From JAITWN01 sp050486285 (GTDB lineage Bacteria > Pseudomonadota > Gammaproteobacteria > SZUA-140): DNA of 64,000 bases. How positions within the stretch are numbered: position 1 is the stretch's first letter; every line of letters starts with the position of its first letter. A program made the translations under genes and the position numbers. Under the pieces are notes generated by a model, which saw only the letters and a list, made by a program, of their open reading frames with translations, was not told the DNA's origin and did not search any database. The stretch covers positions 85,550 through 149,549 of the forward strand of contig JBJHCZ010000007.1 of the NCBI GenBank assembly GCA_050486285.1. Direction: 5' to 3'. Shown in pieces: positions 54,419-62,691 of the stretch.

Positions 54419-55736
54419 CGATCCCGACCGCCTTGCGCGCAGGTCCTTTGTCGGCCTGCCGCACCGTCAGCGCGGCGAGCGGCAGCTCGACGCGGGTGCA
54501 GGCCCCGCCACCCTCGCGATTGAACAGCAGCACCTGTCCCTGCAGGCGCTCGATGATCGAGAAGGCCAGGTACAGGCCGAGTCCGAGGCCCTCGTCGGGG
54601 CGCTTGGTCGAGAACATCGTCCGCCCGGCCGCGGACAGCAGCGCCGGCGCCAGTCCGGCGCCGCGATCGCTGACCTCGATCCACAGCCTTGCCTCGTCCC
54701 ACTCGGCGACGATCTCGACGCCGTCGCGCGAGGCATCGGCGGCATTGTTCAGGATGCTGGTCAGGGCGTGGCCGAGGGTCTGCTCGGCGACGATCTCCGG
54801 CGCCGCGGACGCGCGTTCGCCGCCGGCGCCGATGCGCGCGCTCACGGTGACCCCCGGGCGCGTCTCGCGCCACTGACCAAGCAGCGATTCGAGCCAGTCG
54901 TCGACCCGGCGGCTGCCGCCGGACGCGGCCTGGCTCTGGCCGGCCGACATCGACAGCATCGCCAGCGTCTCCTTGCAGCGCCGCACCTGCTGTTTCAGGA
55001 TCCGCGCGCGCTCGGCCAGTTCGGGGTCGCTCGCCGCATATTCGCCTTCGATCTCCTCGGCGAGCAGGCCGATGGTGCCGAGCGGGGTGCCGAGCTCGTG
55101 GGCGGCGCCGGCCGCGAGCGTGCCGAGCGCGACGATGCGCTCGTCGCGCAAGGCGTGCTCGCGGCTGCGCGCCAGCATGCGGTCGCGTTCGCGCAGGGTA
55201 TGGCCCATGCGCGCGACGAAGGTCGCGATCAGGCCGGCGCTCAGCACGAAGCCCGACCACATGCCGAGGATATGGAAGTCGAATTCCTGGGCATGGGTAT
55301 GGGTCGCGAACGGCAGCGGGATGAATATGTACAGCAGCAGGGTATAGCAGAGCACGGTCAGGAGCGCGATCGACCAGGTGTAGAGGCCGGGCAGCAACGC
55401 CGCCGAGATCGTCAGCGGCAGCAGGAACAGCAGGGTCAGCGGATTGGTCGAGCCGCCGGTCAGGTACAGCAGCGCCGTCAGCAGCACGATATCGATGACG
55501 AGCTGGCTGAAGAATACCGGGTCCGGGATCTCCTGCCAGTCGCGCAGCCACCACCAGGTCGCGACGCTGATCAGGATCCAGGACCCGATCACCGTGACGA
55601 TCGGGGCCAGCAGCAGGTCGAGTTCGAGCGAGCGCAGCACGAAGGCGAGGGCAGCCAGCCAGCCGCCGATCGCGACGGCCCGCAACAGCAGCAGGCGACG
55701 CAGATTCAGGACGGCCGTGGTCGGGGCAGCGGTCAT
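54393..55736 (-). CDS. regB: RegB/PrrB-type redox sensor histidine kinase
   Basis: A 447-residue membrane kinase with about six N-terminal helices. GGSTNPLTLLFLLPL matches the quinone-sensing GGxxNP segment of RegB, with a Leu in place of the usual Phe. The H-box is LAAGAAHELGTPLGT, and QQVRRCKETLAML carries the redox Cys of RegB homologues. The C-terminal ATPase has AAGRTMFSTKRPDEGLGLGL. It is translated into regA with a 26-base overlap, which fixes the pair. Confidence 0.92.
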   Translation of the reverse strand: MTAAPTTAVLNLRRLLLLRAVAIGGWLAALAFVLRSLELDLLLAPIVTVIGSWILISVATWWWLRDWQEIPDPVFFSQLVIDIVLLTALLYLTGGSTNPLTLLFLLPLTISAALLPGLYTWSIALLTVLCYTLLLYIFIPLPFATHTHAQEFDFHILGMWSGFVLSAGLIATFVARMGHTLRERDRMLARSREHALRDERIVALGTLAAGAAHELGTPLGTIGLLAEEIEGEYAASDPELAERARILKQQVRRCKETLAMLSMSAGQSQAASGGSRRVDDWLESLLGQWRETRPGVTVSARIGAGGERASAAPEIVAEQTLGHALTSILNNAADASRDGVEIVAEWDEARLWIEVSDRGAGLAPALLSAAGRTMFSTKRPDEGLGLGLYLAFSIIERLQGQVLLFNREGGGACTRVELPLAALTVRQADKGPARKAVGIDGKIAAGR

Positions 55737-55858
55737 ATCCGGTTTCCGGGGTCCATGCTAACCCGGGACGGGGCCGAATCCGGCCGTCGCGGCGAAATGT
55801 CGCGCCCCTGCCCGGCGCCGGCCCTGGAAACAGAGTGTTTCCGGAACTGGACTAATTC

Positions 55859-55877
55859 AATAATGATAACGATTTGC
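55859..55877. promoter_or_regulatory. Fur-box-like site
   Basis: AATAATGATAACGATTTGC agrees with the 19-base Fur consensus GATAATGATAATCATTATC at 14 positions by eye. It covers the -35 region of a predicted promoter and lies in an otherwise GC-rich gap. Confidence 0.55.
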
Positions 55878-55902
55878 ATTTTAGAGCGGGTCCGGTTACA
55901 CT
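55874..55902 (+). promoter_or_regulatory. Candidate promoter of the small RNA
   Basis: -35 TTGCAT (55874-55879) and -10 TACACT (55897-55902) with exactly 17 bases between. The Fur-like box overlaps the -35. The predicted start is about 55909. Confidence 0.55.
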
Positions 55903-55908
55903 CAGTAC

Positions 55909-56001
55909 CGAGTCCAAGCACTCACCCCCTCTAACACGCGTTTCCCCCCCTCCTCAACAACGCGTGCTTTCCCGGGAGCGCATTGCGCTCCCGTTTTTTT
56001 T
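55909..56001 (+). ncRNA. Candidate Fur-controlled small RNA with a C-rich anti-Shine-Dalgarno loop
   Basis: A roughly 93-nucleotide transcript can be drawn from a promoter with a Fur-like box to a canonical terminator. A first stem, CACGCGTT/AACGCGTG (55935-55942 with 55959-55966), holds a single-stranded loop TCCCCCCCTCCTCAAC, complementary to purine-rich ribosome-binding sites. No protein-coding frame is evident. The arrangement resembles RyhB/PrrF-type iron-stress RNAs or C-rich anti-SD RNAs of other proteobacteria. Existence of the transcript is inference from sequence. Confidence 0.5.
55973..56001 (+). terminator. Rho-independent terminator
   Basis: CGGGAGCGC (55973-55981) pairs with GCGCTCCCG (55985-55993) around ATT, followed by eight T residues. 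The T-run exists only on the plus strand, and no plus-strand protein gene precedes it, which argues for a non-coding transcript. It overlaps the stop of the convergent rubredoxin gene. Confidence 0.85.
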
Positions 56002-56164
56002 ACAGCGCCAGCATCTCGAAGTCCTGCTTGGCCGCGCCGCAATCGGGGCAGCGCCAGTCCTCGGGCACATCCTCCCAGCGCGTGCCCGGCGGAATGCCGT
56101 GGTCCGGCAGGCCGGCCGCCTCGTCGTAGATGAAACCGCAGATCGCGCACATGTATTTCTTCAT
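56000..56164 (-). CDS. Rubredoxin
   Basis: A 54-residue iron protein with two CxxC pairs. It begins MKKYMCAICGFIYDEAAG, continues with GTRWEDVPEDWRCPDCGAA and ends QDFEMLAL. The four Cys bind one Fe as a mononuclear electron carrier, for example to an alkane hydroxylase, rubrerythrin or oxygen reductase. It is isolated on the minus strand, with its 3' end against the small-RNA terminator and its 5' end divergent from thiD. Confidence 0.93.
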   Translation of the reverse strand: MKKYMCAICGFIYDEAAGLPDHGIPPGTRWEDVPEDWRCPDCGAAKQDFEMLAL

Positions 56165-56264
56165 GATTCAGAACGGGCCATGAGGGTCATGATCGGAACG
56201 GAACGGCCCTGCAATGTAGCACAGCGGCAGTGATAGAATGAAGGCCGTTCCTAGCTGATCCGAA

Positions 56265-57077
56265 ATGAAACCGCCAGGCACCATCCCCGTCGTCATCGCC
56301 GTTTCCGGTCTCGATCCGACCGGCGGCGCCGGCATCCAGGCCGATATCGAGGCGCTCGCGAGCATGGGCTGTCACGCCGCGCCGGTGATCACCGCGCTGA
56401 CGGTGCAGACGACGCGCGATGCCGTGTACTGGGAGCCGGTCGATGCCGCGCTGCTGCGCCGCCAGCTCGATGCAATCCTCTCCGACATGAAGATCGCGGC
56501 CTGCAAGATCGGCATGCCCGGCAGCGCCGCGATCGCGCGCGCGGTGCACGAGGTGTTTGCCGGCCAGCGCGATATTCCGGTCGTCGTCGATCCGGTGCTG
56601 GTCGCCGGCGGCGGCGGCGCGCTCGCCGACGAGGAGACCCGCATCGCAATGCTCGAGCTGCTGTTGCCGCTCGCGACCGTCGTCACGCCGAACACGCGCG
56701 AGGCGACGGCGCTGGTCCCCGACGCTGCGGACATCGATGCGCGGGCGCTTGCGCTGGCGGCGCGCGGCGCCGAGTACGTGCTCGTCACCGGCGCCGACGA
56801 CCCGGGCGATGCCGTCATCAATCGACTCTATGACGCCAACGGACCCGTCGAGACCTTCCGCTGGGAACGCCTGCCGGGGAGTTATCACGGTTCGGGCTGC
56901 ACGCTGGCCGCCGCCACCGCCGGCCTGCTCGCGCACGGCGCCGAGCCGCGCGCCGCGCTGCGCGAAGCGCAGGAATACACCTGGGAGACGCTGCGGCAGG
57001 GCTATCGCATCGGCCACGGACAGCCGGTGCCGAATCGCCTGTTTTGGGCGCTGCCGGACAAGGGGCGCGCCGGCTGA
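56265..57077 (+). CDS. thiD: Hydroxymethylpyrimidine / phosphomethylpyrimidine kinase
   Basis: A 270-residue ribokinase-fold enzyme of thiamine synthesis that phosphorylates HMP and then HMP-P. VSGLDPTGGAGIQADIEALA and GSGCTLAAATAGLLAHG (anion hole, catalytic Asp/Cys region) are diagnostic. The HMP-P substrate comes from ThiC encoded 26 kb upstream. The stop TGA overlaps the thiE ATG by one base. Confidence 0.94.
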   Translation: MKPPGTIPVVIAVSGLDPTGGAGIQADIEALASMGCHAAPVITALTVQTTRDAVYWEPVDAALLRRQLDAILSDMKIAACKIGMPGSAAIARAVHEVFAGQRDIPVVVDPVLVAGGGGALADEETRIAMLELLLPLATVVTPNTREATALVPDAADIDARALALAARGAEYVLVTGADDPGDAVINRLYDANGPVETFRWERLPGSYHGSGCTLAAATAGLLAHGAEPRAALREAQEYTWETLRQGYRIGHGQPVPNRLFWALPDKGRAG

Positions 57078-57730
57078 TGACGGGCGCGGTGCGCGGTCTC
57101 TATGTCATTGCGGACACCTCGCTGCTCGGACCGGGCGCCCTGGTCGGCGCGGTCGAGCGCGCGCTGCGCGGCGGCGCCGCGCTGGTGCAGCTGCGCGACA
57201 AGCAGGGCGCCGGCGCGCGCCGGCGCGAGGAGCTGATCGAACTCCGCACGCTGTGCCGGCAACGGGGCATTCCGCTGATCGTCAACGACGATCCGCTGCT
57301 CGCGCGCGAGATCGATGCCGACGGCGTCCATCTCGGCCGCGACGATGCCGCGATCGCCGCCGCGCGCGCGCTGCTCGGGCCCGGGCGGCTGATCGGGGCA
57401 TCCTGTTATAATGCGCTTTCGCTCGCACTCGCGGCGCGCGAGGCGGGCGCCGACTACGTCGCCTTCGGCAGTTTCTTTGCCTCGCCGACCAAACCGGACG
57501 CGGTCACCGCGCCGCCCGAACTGCTGCGCCGCGCGCGCGCGGCGCTCGACCTGCCGCTGGTCGCGATCGGCGGCATCACGCCGGACAACGGCGCCGCCCT
57601 GCTGGCCGCCGGCGCCGACGCGCTCGCCGTGATCACCGGGGTCTTCGGCGACGCCGATCCGGAGGCGGCCGCGCGGCGCTATGTTCGGCTATGGGATTCA
57701 TCGGATCACCAGACAAAGGAAGCGCGATGA
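57077..57730 (+). CDS. thiE: Thiamine-phosphate synthase
   Basis: About 217 residues with a TIM-barrel core. ALVQLRDKQGAG, IVNDDPLLAREIDADGVHLG and the pyrophosphate-binding VAIGGITPDNGAALLAAGAD are the ThiE signatures. It joins HMP-PP and thiazole phosphate. The stop overlaps the hemL start (ATGA). An operon thiD-thiE-hemL is unusual and suggests shared control of cofactor genes, or simple adjacency. Confidence 0.93.
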   Translation: MTGAVRGLYVIADTSLLGPGALVGAVERALRGGAALVQLRDKQGAGARRREELIELRTLCRQRGIPLIVNDDPLLAREIDADGVHLGRDDAAIAAARALLGPGRLIGASCYNALSLALAAREAGADYVAFGSFFASPTKPDAVTAPPELLRRARAALDLPLVAIGGITPDNGAALLAAGADALAVITGVFGDADPEAAARRYVRLWDSSDHQTKEAR

Positions 57731-59007
57731 CGCAATCACATGAGCTGTATGCCAAGGCCCGCCGGGTGATCCCGGGCGGCGTCAATTCGCCGGTGCGCGC
57801 GTTCAACGGCGTCGGCGGCGAGCCGGTGTTCTTCCGTCGCGGCGCCGGTCCCTGCCTGTACGACGTCGACGATCGCGAATATGTCGATTATGTCGGCTCC
57901 TGGGGCGCGGCGATCCTCGGTCATGCCCATCCCGGCGTCATCGACGCGGTCAAAAAGGCGATCGACAACGGCCTCGGCTTCGGCGCGCCGACCGAGATCG
58001 AGACGCGGATGGCCGAACTGTTGTGCCGGCTGGTGCCGTCGCTCGATCTCGTGCGCATGGTCAACTCCGGCACCGAGGCGACGATGAGCGCGATCCGCCT
58101 CGCGCGCGCGTTCACCGGCCGCGACAAGATCGTCAAATTCGAGGGGTGCTATCACGGCCATTCCGACTCGCTGCTGGTCAAGGCCGGTTCCGGCGCGCTG
58201 ACGCTCGGCGTGCCGACCTCGCCCGGCGTGCCGGTCGCGCTCGCCGAACACACGATCACCGTGCCGTTCAACGACCTCGACAAGGTCGAGGAGGTGTTCG
58301 CGCATGTCGGCGGCCAGATCGCCTGCATCATCGTCGAGCCGGTCGCCGGCAACATGAACTGCATCCTGCCCAAGTCCGGCTTCCTGCCGGGACTGCGGCG
58401 CATCTGCGACCAGTATGAATCGGTGCTGATCTTCGACGAGGTCATGACCGGCTTCCGCGTCGCGCTCGGCGGCGCGCAGCAGCGCTTCGGCGTCAAGCCG
58501 GACCTGACCACGCTCGGCAAGATCATCGGCGGCGGCCTGCCGGTCGGCGCCTTCGGCGGCCGCCGCGAGATCATGGAAAAGATCGCGCCGCTCGGTCCGG
58601 TCTACCAGGCCGGCACGTTGTCGGGCAACCCGGTCGCGATGGCGGCGGGACTCGCGACGCTGCAGGAGCTGACGCGCGGCGATTTCTACGAAAACCTCGG
58701 CGCGACGACCAAGCGCGTCGCCGAGGGCCTCGCGACGCGCGCGAAGGCCTTCAACATCCCGCTGCGCGTCAATTATGTCGGCGGCATGTTCGGCCTGTTC
58801 TTCAGCGAGGACGAGAAGATCGAGAACTACGCCCAGGTCACCAACAGCAATCTCGACCGCTTCCGGCTGTTCTTCCACGGCATGCTCGAACAGGGCGTCT
58901 ACCTGGCGCCGTCGCCGTACGAGGCCTGCTTCGTGTCGTCGGCGCATGCGCAGCCCGAGATCAAGCGCACGATGATCGCGGCGGAGCAGGTCTTCTCGCG
59001 GCTCTGA
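57727..59007 (+). CDS. hemL: Glutamate-1-semialdehyde 2,1-aminomutase
   Basis: This PLP enzyme makes 5-aminolevulinate in the C5 heme/chlorin route, 426 residues. NSPVRAFNGVGGEPVF, VNSGTEATMSAIRLARAFTG and the PLP-lysine motif LGKIIGGGLPVGAFGGR are typical. AAGGA is upstream of ATG 57727. HemB is encoded at 37508. It is followed after four bases by the LVIVD protein. Confidence 0.95.
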   Translation: MTQSHELYAKARRVIPGGVNSPVRAFNGVGGEPVFFRRGAGPCLYDVDDREYVDYVGSWGAAILGHAHPGVIDAVKKAIDNGLGFGAPTEIETRMAELLCRLVPSLDLVRMVNSGTEATMSAIRLARAFTGRDKIVKFEGCYHGHSDSLLVKAGSGALTLGVPTSPGVPVALAEHTITVPFNDLDKVEEVFAHVGGQIACIIVEPVAGNMNCILPKSGFLPGLRRICDQYESVLIFDEVMTGFRVALGGAQQRFGVKPDLTTLGKIIGGGLPVGAFGGRREIMEKIAPLGPVYQAGTLSGNPVAMAAGLATLQELTRGDFYENLGATTKRVAEGLATRAKAFNIPLRVNYVGGMFGLFFSEDEKIENYAQVTNSNLDRFRLFFHGMLEQGVYLAPSPYEACFVSSAHAQPEIKRTMIAAEQVFSRL

Positions 59008-59011
59008 ATCG

Positions 59012-61996
59012 ATGCAAGACGGCCGTCCCGGACAGACCGCTATCGCCATCAGCCGTCTCTGCCTCGCCGCGCTGACGCTGTGGCTGGTCGCCGGCCCGTT
59101 CGCTGCGTTCGCCGCCGGCAGCGGCGAGAGCATCACGCTGCGCCTGCCGCCGGGTCAGGCGGCGGGCGCGTTGTACCTGCGACCGGGCGGCCCGCATGCG
59201 CTCGCGACCGCGACGCTGGACTTCGAGGCCTTCGACGCGACCGGCGCCGGTGAACGACTGTTCGTCGCCGCCGGCGATGACGGACTGGTCGTGCTCGCGC
59301 TGCAGGCCGAAGGCCCGCCGCGCGAGACCGCGCGGCTCGCGCTCGACGGTCCGGCGACGAAGCTGCGCATCGCCGGCGACGTCGCCTGGCTGATCGGTCC
59401 GCTCGGGCTGACTTCGGTCGACATCGGCGTGCCGGACGAACCGGCGGTGATCGCGTATTATCCGACGCCGTCGATGCCGGTCGACTTCGCACTCGGCGAA
59501 GGCCTCGCCTGGCTGCTGCTGCCGCGCGAGATCCTGACCTTCGACGTATCGATGCCGGGCTTTCCGATCCTCGTCGGTCGCAGCGGCCTGCAATTCAGCG
59601 CGCGCGCGCTCGAGGTCCGCCACAATCGCATCTATCTCGCCGCCGGCGCCGCGGGGCTGATCAGTTTCGACCGCCGCCAGCCGCCGCCGCGCGCCGCCGG
59701 CTACCGGCCCGGCGGCGCGGTCAACGACCTCGCCCTGGCCGATGACCGCATCGTCATCGCCACCGACGACGGCATCACCCTGGTCGAGGGCGCCGGGGTC
59801 GCCGGCCTGCGCTGGCTCGGCAGCTTCCGCACCGCGCAGCCGGTCGAGCGCGTGGCGGTCGCCGGCGAGCGGGCGACGATCCTGACCGCCGATCGTCGGC
59901 TGTGGCTGCTCGACATCGCCAACCCCGATGCGATCCGCATCGAGGCCCTGCTCGCGCGCGACTGCTGCGAGGCCTGGCAGCATCACGACCGACATGCCTT
60001 CGTGCTGTCCGGCGATACGCTGTCGATCATCGATGCCGGCGTGCCGGCGCCGCAGCTCGGCAACGAGGGGCTCGCCTTCGGCCAGGGCGTCAATCTCGGC
60101 GGCCAGCGCCGCGTGTTCATCGACGGCGATATCGCCTATGTCGCCGACTGGTTCGCGGGCCTGCACCTGTATGCGATCGACGATCCCGCCCGCCCCCGCC
60201 TGCTCGCGAGCCTGAACACCGACGGCTCGGCCAAGGGCGTCGTCGTGCGCGACGGCATCGCCTTCGTCGCCGACGACGATCACGGCCTGCAAGTCGTCGA
60301 CGTGCGCGATCCGCGCGAGCCGCGACAGATCGCGAACCTGCTGCTGCCCGGACTCGCCTACACGCCGGTGCTCGACGGCGGGCTGCTGTGGCTGGCCTCG
60401 CATTACGGCGGCGTGCTCGCGATCGACGTCAAGGATCCCGCCACGCCGCGGCTGGTCGCGCATTACGAGATCCCGGGCAGGACCTGGTCCCTGCGCGTGC
60501 GCGACGGCATCGCCTATGTCGCCGCCGACGAGGCCGGTCTGCTGATCATCGACATCGCCGACCCGGCGCGGGCCCGCATGCTCGGCAGCTACGCGCCGGG
60601 CGCGCGCGCCGAGGATATCGTCATCGACGGTAACGTCGCCTTCATCGCGTTCTTCGATGACGGCGTTCATGCCGTCGACATCGCCGACCCGGCGCAACCG
60701 CGCCCGCTCGCGCAACTGACGACGCCGGGCAACGCGCGCGGACTCGACCGCGTCGGCGATCGCCTCTATGTCGCCGACTGGCGGGCCGGCGTACTGATCG
60801 TCGATGTCGGCGACCCGCGCCGCCCGCGCATCGCCGGGCACTACGACACTGATGGCGCGGCCTGGGGCGTGCAGGCGAACGGGACCAGCGTATTCGTCGC
60901 CGACTGGTGGGGCGGCATCACGCTGCTCTCGATCGAAGATGCGGAGCGGCCGCAGGCGATCGGGCATTATCCGCCGCGCACGCCGGTCGCGGCGGTCGCG
61001 ACCCGCGATCGCTTCGCATTCGTGCTGCATGAAGACAGCGGGCTGCAGGTGTTCGATATCGACAACGCGCTGAACCCGACCTGGGCGACGGGATTCGATC
61101 TCCCGGGCGCGCGCGCGATGGTCATCGATGATCGATACGCCGCAGTGCTGACTCGCAGCGATGAGCTGGTGCTGGTCGATCTGGTTGATCCCTGGCGCCC
61201 GCGGATACGCGATCGCCAGCCCGCCGGGCGCGACGCGCTGACCGTGCGAGCCGCCGGCGCGCGGTGGATGATCATCGGATCCGCGGGTATCACGCTGGTC
61301 GATCCGCACAATGGCGAGTCGCGGCGTATCGCGATCGCAGGCACCGTGCGCGATGCCACCTCCATCAACGGTCGGCTGCTGGTCGCGACCGCGGCCGGTC
61401 TGCGCGATGTCCACGGTGGCGACCCTGCGGCGCTGTCGTCACTCAATTCAGCAGACATATCGCGTGTCGTCGCCGATGACGATCGCGTTGTCATTCATGT
61501 CGAGGACGAGGGGCTGCGCGTGCTAGCGCCGTCGTTGAGCGAGGTCGCGCGCATTGCGCTGGACAACGGCGTCAATGACCTGCTGCTCGACGGCGATACG
61601 CTGGTGGTTGCAACCACCGCGCCCGGCGTCCTGGTCTTTGATATCACCGACCCGGCACAGCCGCGCCTCGTCTCCTCGATTGCGACGATGGGCACGGTCG
61701 GCGGGCTGCATCTGCACGACGGCACGCTGTATCTGTCCGGACAGCCGCAGTTGCTTGCGCTGGCGCTATCCGCGCCGGCGCGGATAGCGAACGATGCGAT
61801 GGACAGGATCGTGCTGCAGCTGCCTGACGGCCTTGCGCCGGGCGCATGGGACCTCGCGGTCGCCGAGGCGCCGCTGCCCGGCCCGGTGCTGCGTCACAGT
61901 GTCGTCGAAATCGCGCCGCTGCGTTTCGGTCGCCCGCAGCTCAGCGCCGAGGAGTTCGAGGCGCTGCGGCTAGAGCATCTGCAACAGCCCCGGTAA
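59012..61996 (+). CDS. Giant secreted LVIVD-repeat beta-propeller protein
   Basis: A 994-residue protein with a signal peptide (LAALTLWLVAGPFAAFAA) and about twelve or more tandem LVIVD-type repeats throughout, such as LLIIDIADPARARMLGSY, HAVDIADPAQPRPLAQ and VLIVDVGDPRRPRIAG. The repeats fold as beta-propellers or a chain of them. No enzyme motif is seen. It is probably periplasmic or surface-exposed. It is only four bases from hemL, so it is co-transcribed despite an unrelated function; the role is unknown. Confidence 0.85.
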   Translation: MQDGRPGQTAIAISRLCLAALTLWLVAGPFAAFAAGSGESITLRLPPGQAAGALYLRPGGPHALATATLDFEAFDATGAGERLFVAAGDDGLVVLALQAEGPPRETARLALDGPATKLRIAGDVAWLIGPLGLTSVDIGVPDEPAVIAYYPTPSMPVDFALGEGLAWLLLPREILTFDVSMPGFPILVGRSGLQFSARALEVRHNRIYLAAGAAGLISFDRRQPPPRAAGYRPGGAVNDLALADDRIVIATDDGITLVEGAGVAGLRWLGSFRTAQPVERVAVAGERATILTADRRLWLLDIANPDAIRIEALLARDCCEAWQHHDRHAFVLSGDTLSIIDAGVPAPQLGNEGLAFGQGVNLGGQRRVFIDGDIAYVADWFAGLHLYAIDDPARPRLLASLNTDGSAKGVVVRDGIAFVADDDHGLQVVDVRDPREPRQIANLLLPGLAYTPVLDGGLLWLASHYGGVLAIDVKDPATPRLVAHYEIPGRTWSLRVRDGIAYVAADEAGLLIIDIADPARARMLGSYAPGARAEDIVIDGNVAFIAFFDDGVHAVDIADPAQPRPLAQLTTPGNARGLDRVGDRLYVADWRAGVLIVDVGDPRRPRIAGHYDTDGAAWGVQANGTSVFVADWWGGITLLSIEDAERPQAIGHYPPRTPVAAVATRDRFAFVLHEDSGLQVFDIDNALNPTWATGFDLPGARAMVIDDRYAAVLTRSDELVLVDLVDPWRPRIRDRQPAGRDALTVRAAGARWMIIGSAGITLVDPHNGESRRIAIAGTVRDATSINGRLLVATAAGLRDVHGGDPAALSSLNSADISRVVADDDRVVIHVEDEGLRVLAPSLSEVARIALDNGVNDLLLDGDTLVVATTAPGVLVFDITDPAQPRLVSSIATMGTVGGLHLHDGTLYLSGQPQLLALALSAPARIANDAMDRIVLQLPDGLAPGAWDLAVAEAPLPGPVLRHSVVEIAPLRFGRPQLSAEEFEALRLEHLQQPR

Positions 61997-62055
61997 TTGC
62001 GGACAGCCCGGGGGCAGCCACCTATGATCACCTGTGATCACTCCTGTGCAAGGCC

Positions 62056-62691
62056 ATGACCCGATCCACACGATCAAAGGGGTCTGACCCCGAGTCCGCC
62101 AACGCGGATGCCCGCTGTGAAAGTCTCGCGCCGGTTACCACCCACTCGGTGCGTGTGCTGATCCTCGGCTCGATGCCAGGCGCGGAGTCGCTGCGCCGCG
62201 CCGAATACTACGCCCATCCGCGCAACCTGTTCTGGGACTTCATCGAGGAACTGCTCGCGATCCCGCGCACGCTGCCATATCGCGAACGTCTGCGGCGCCT
62301 GAACCGGAGCGGCGTCGCGCTGTGGGATGTCGTCGCGCAATGCCGCCGTCGCGGCAGCCTCGACGCGGCGATCGAGCGGACCACGGTGATCCCGAACGAC
62401 TTTGCCGGCCTGTTCCCGCAGCTGCCGGCCTTGCGCACGATCGGCTTCAACGGCCGCGCCGCGGCCGATCTCTACGCGCGCCTGGTGCTGCCGCAGCTCG
62501 ACGCGCGCTGGCAGCGGATCGAGCGCATCGAACTGCCGTCAACCAGCCCCGCCAACGCCTCGATCCCGCGCCCCGACAAGCGTGCGCAATGGCAACGCCT
62601 GTTCACCCCCACCCCCACTCGGGGTCAGACCCCATCACCCAATGGTATTACGGGGTCAGACCCCGAGTGGGGGGCTTGTGCAGGAGGATGA
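62056..62691 (+). CDS. DNA-deoxyinosine/uracil glycosylase-like protein, ends altered by repeats
   Basis: The core (about residues 32-175) matches the Mug/hypoxanthine-DNA glycosylase branch of the UDG superfamily: VLILGSMPGAESLRRAEYYA with HPRNLFWDFIEELL, then IGFNGRAAADLY, and STSPAN near the C-terminus. The first about 20 residues and the last 30 are translated from GGGGTC-type palindromes (KGSDPES; RGQTPSPNGITGSDPEW). Family N-termini start shortly before VLILGSM, so the genuine start may be later or was replaced by the repeat. It would excise deaminated bases. Confidence 0.8.
   Translation: MTRSTRSKGSDPESANADARCESLAPVTTHSVRVLILGSMPGAESLRRAEYYAHPRNLFWDFIEELLAIPRTLPYRERLRRLNRSGVALWDVVAQCRRRGSLDAAIERTTVIPNDFAGLFPQLPALRTIGFNGRAAADLYARLVLPQLDARWQRIERIELPSTSPANASIPRPDKRAQWQRLFTPTPTRGQTPSPNGITGSDPEWGACAGG
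62074..62091. repeat. Half palindromic element inside the 5' end of the glycosylase gene
   Basis: CAAAGGGGTCTGACCCC at 62075-62091 carries a short perfect GGGGTC/GACCCC palindrome preceded by a GATCAAA motif like other copies. It lies inside the predicted reading frame, close to the start codon. Confidence 0.7.
62612..62674. repeat. Palindromic element shared by two convergent gene ends
   Basis: Outer arms CCCCACTCGGGGT and ACCCCGAGTGGGG enclose two GGGGTCAGACCCC units and an 18-base linker. Both the glycosylase gene and the opposite methyltransferase gene run through it; their C-termini and one stop codon are made of repeat sequence. Confidence 0.88.

Noticed and set aside
58961..61414. An 817-residue open frame on the minus strand, opposite the LVIVD gene.
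   Set aside because: It is an antisense shadow. The plus frame has a signal peptide and clear repeats; the minus frame is low in hydrophobic residues and without motifs.
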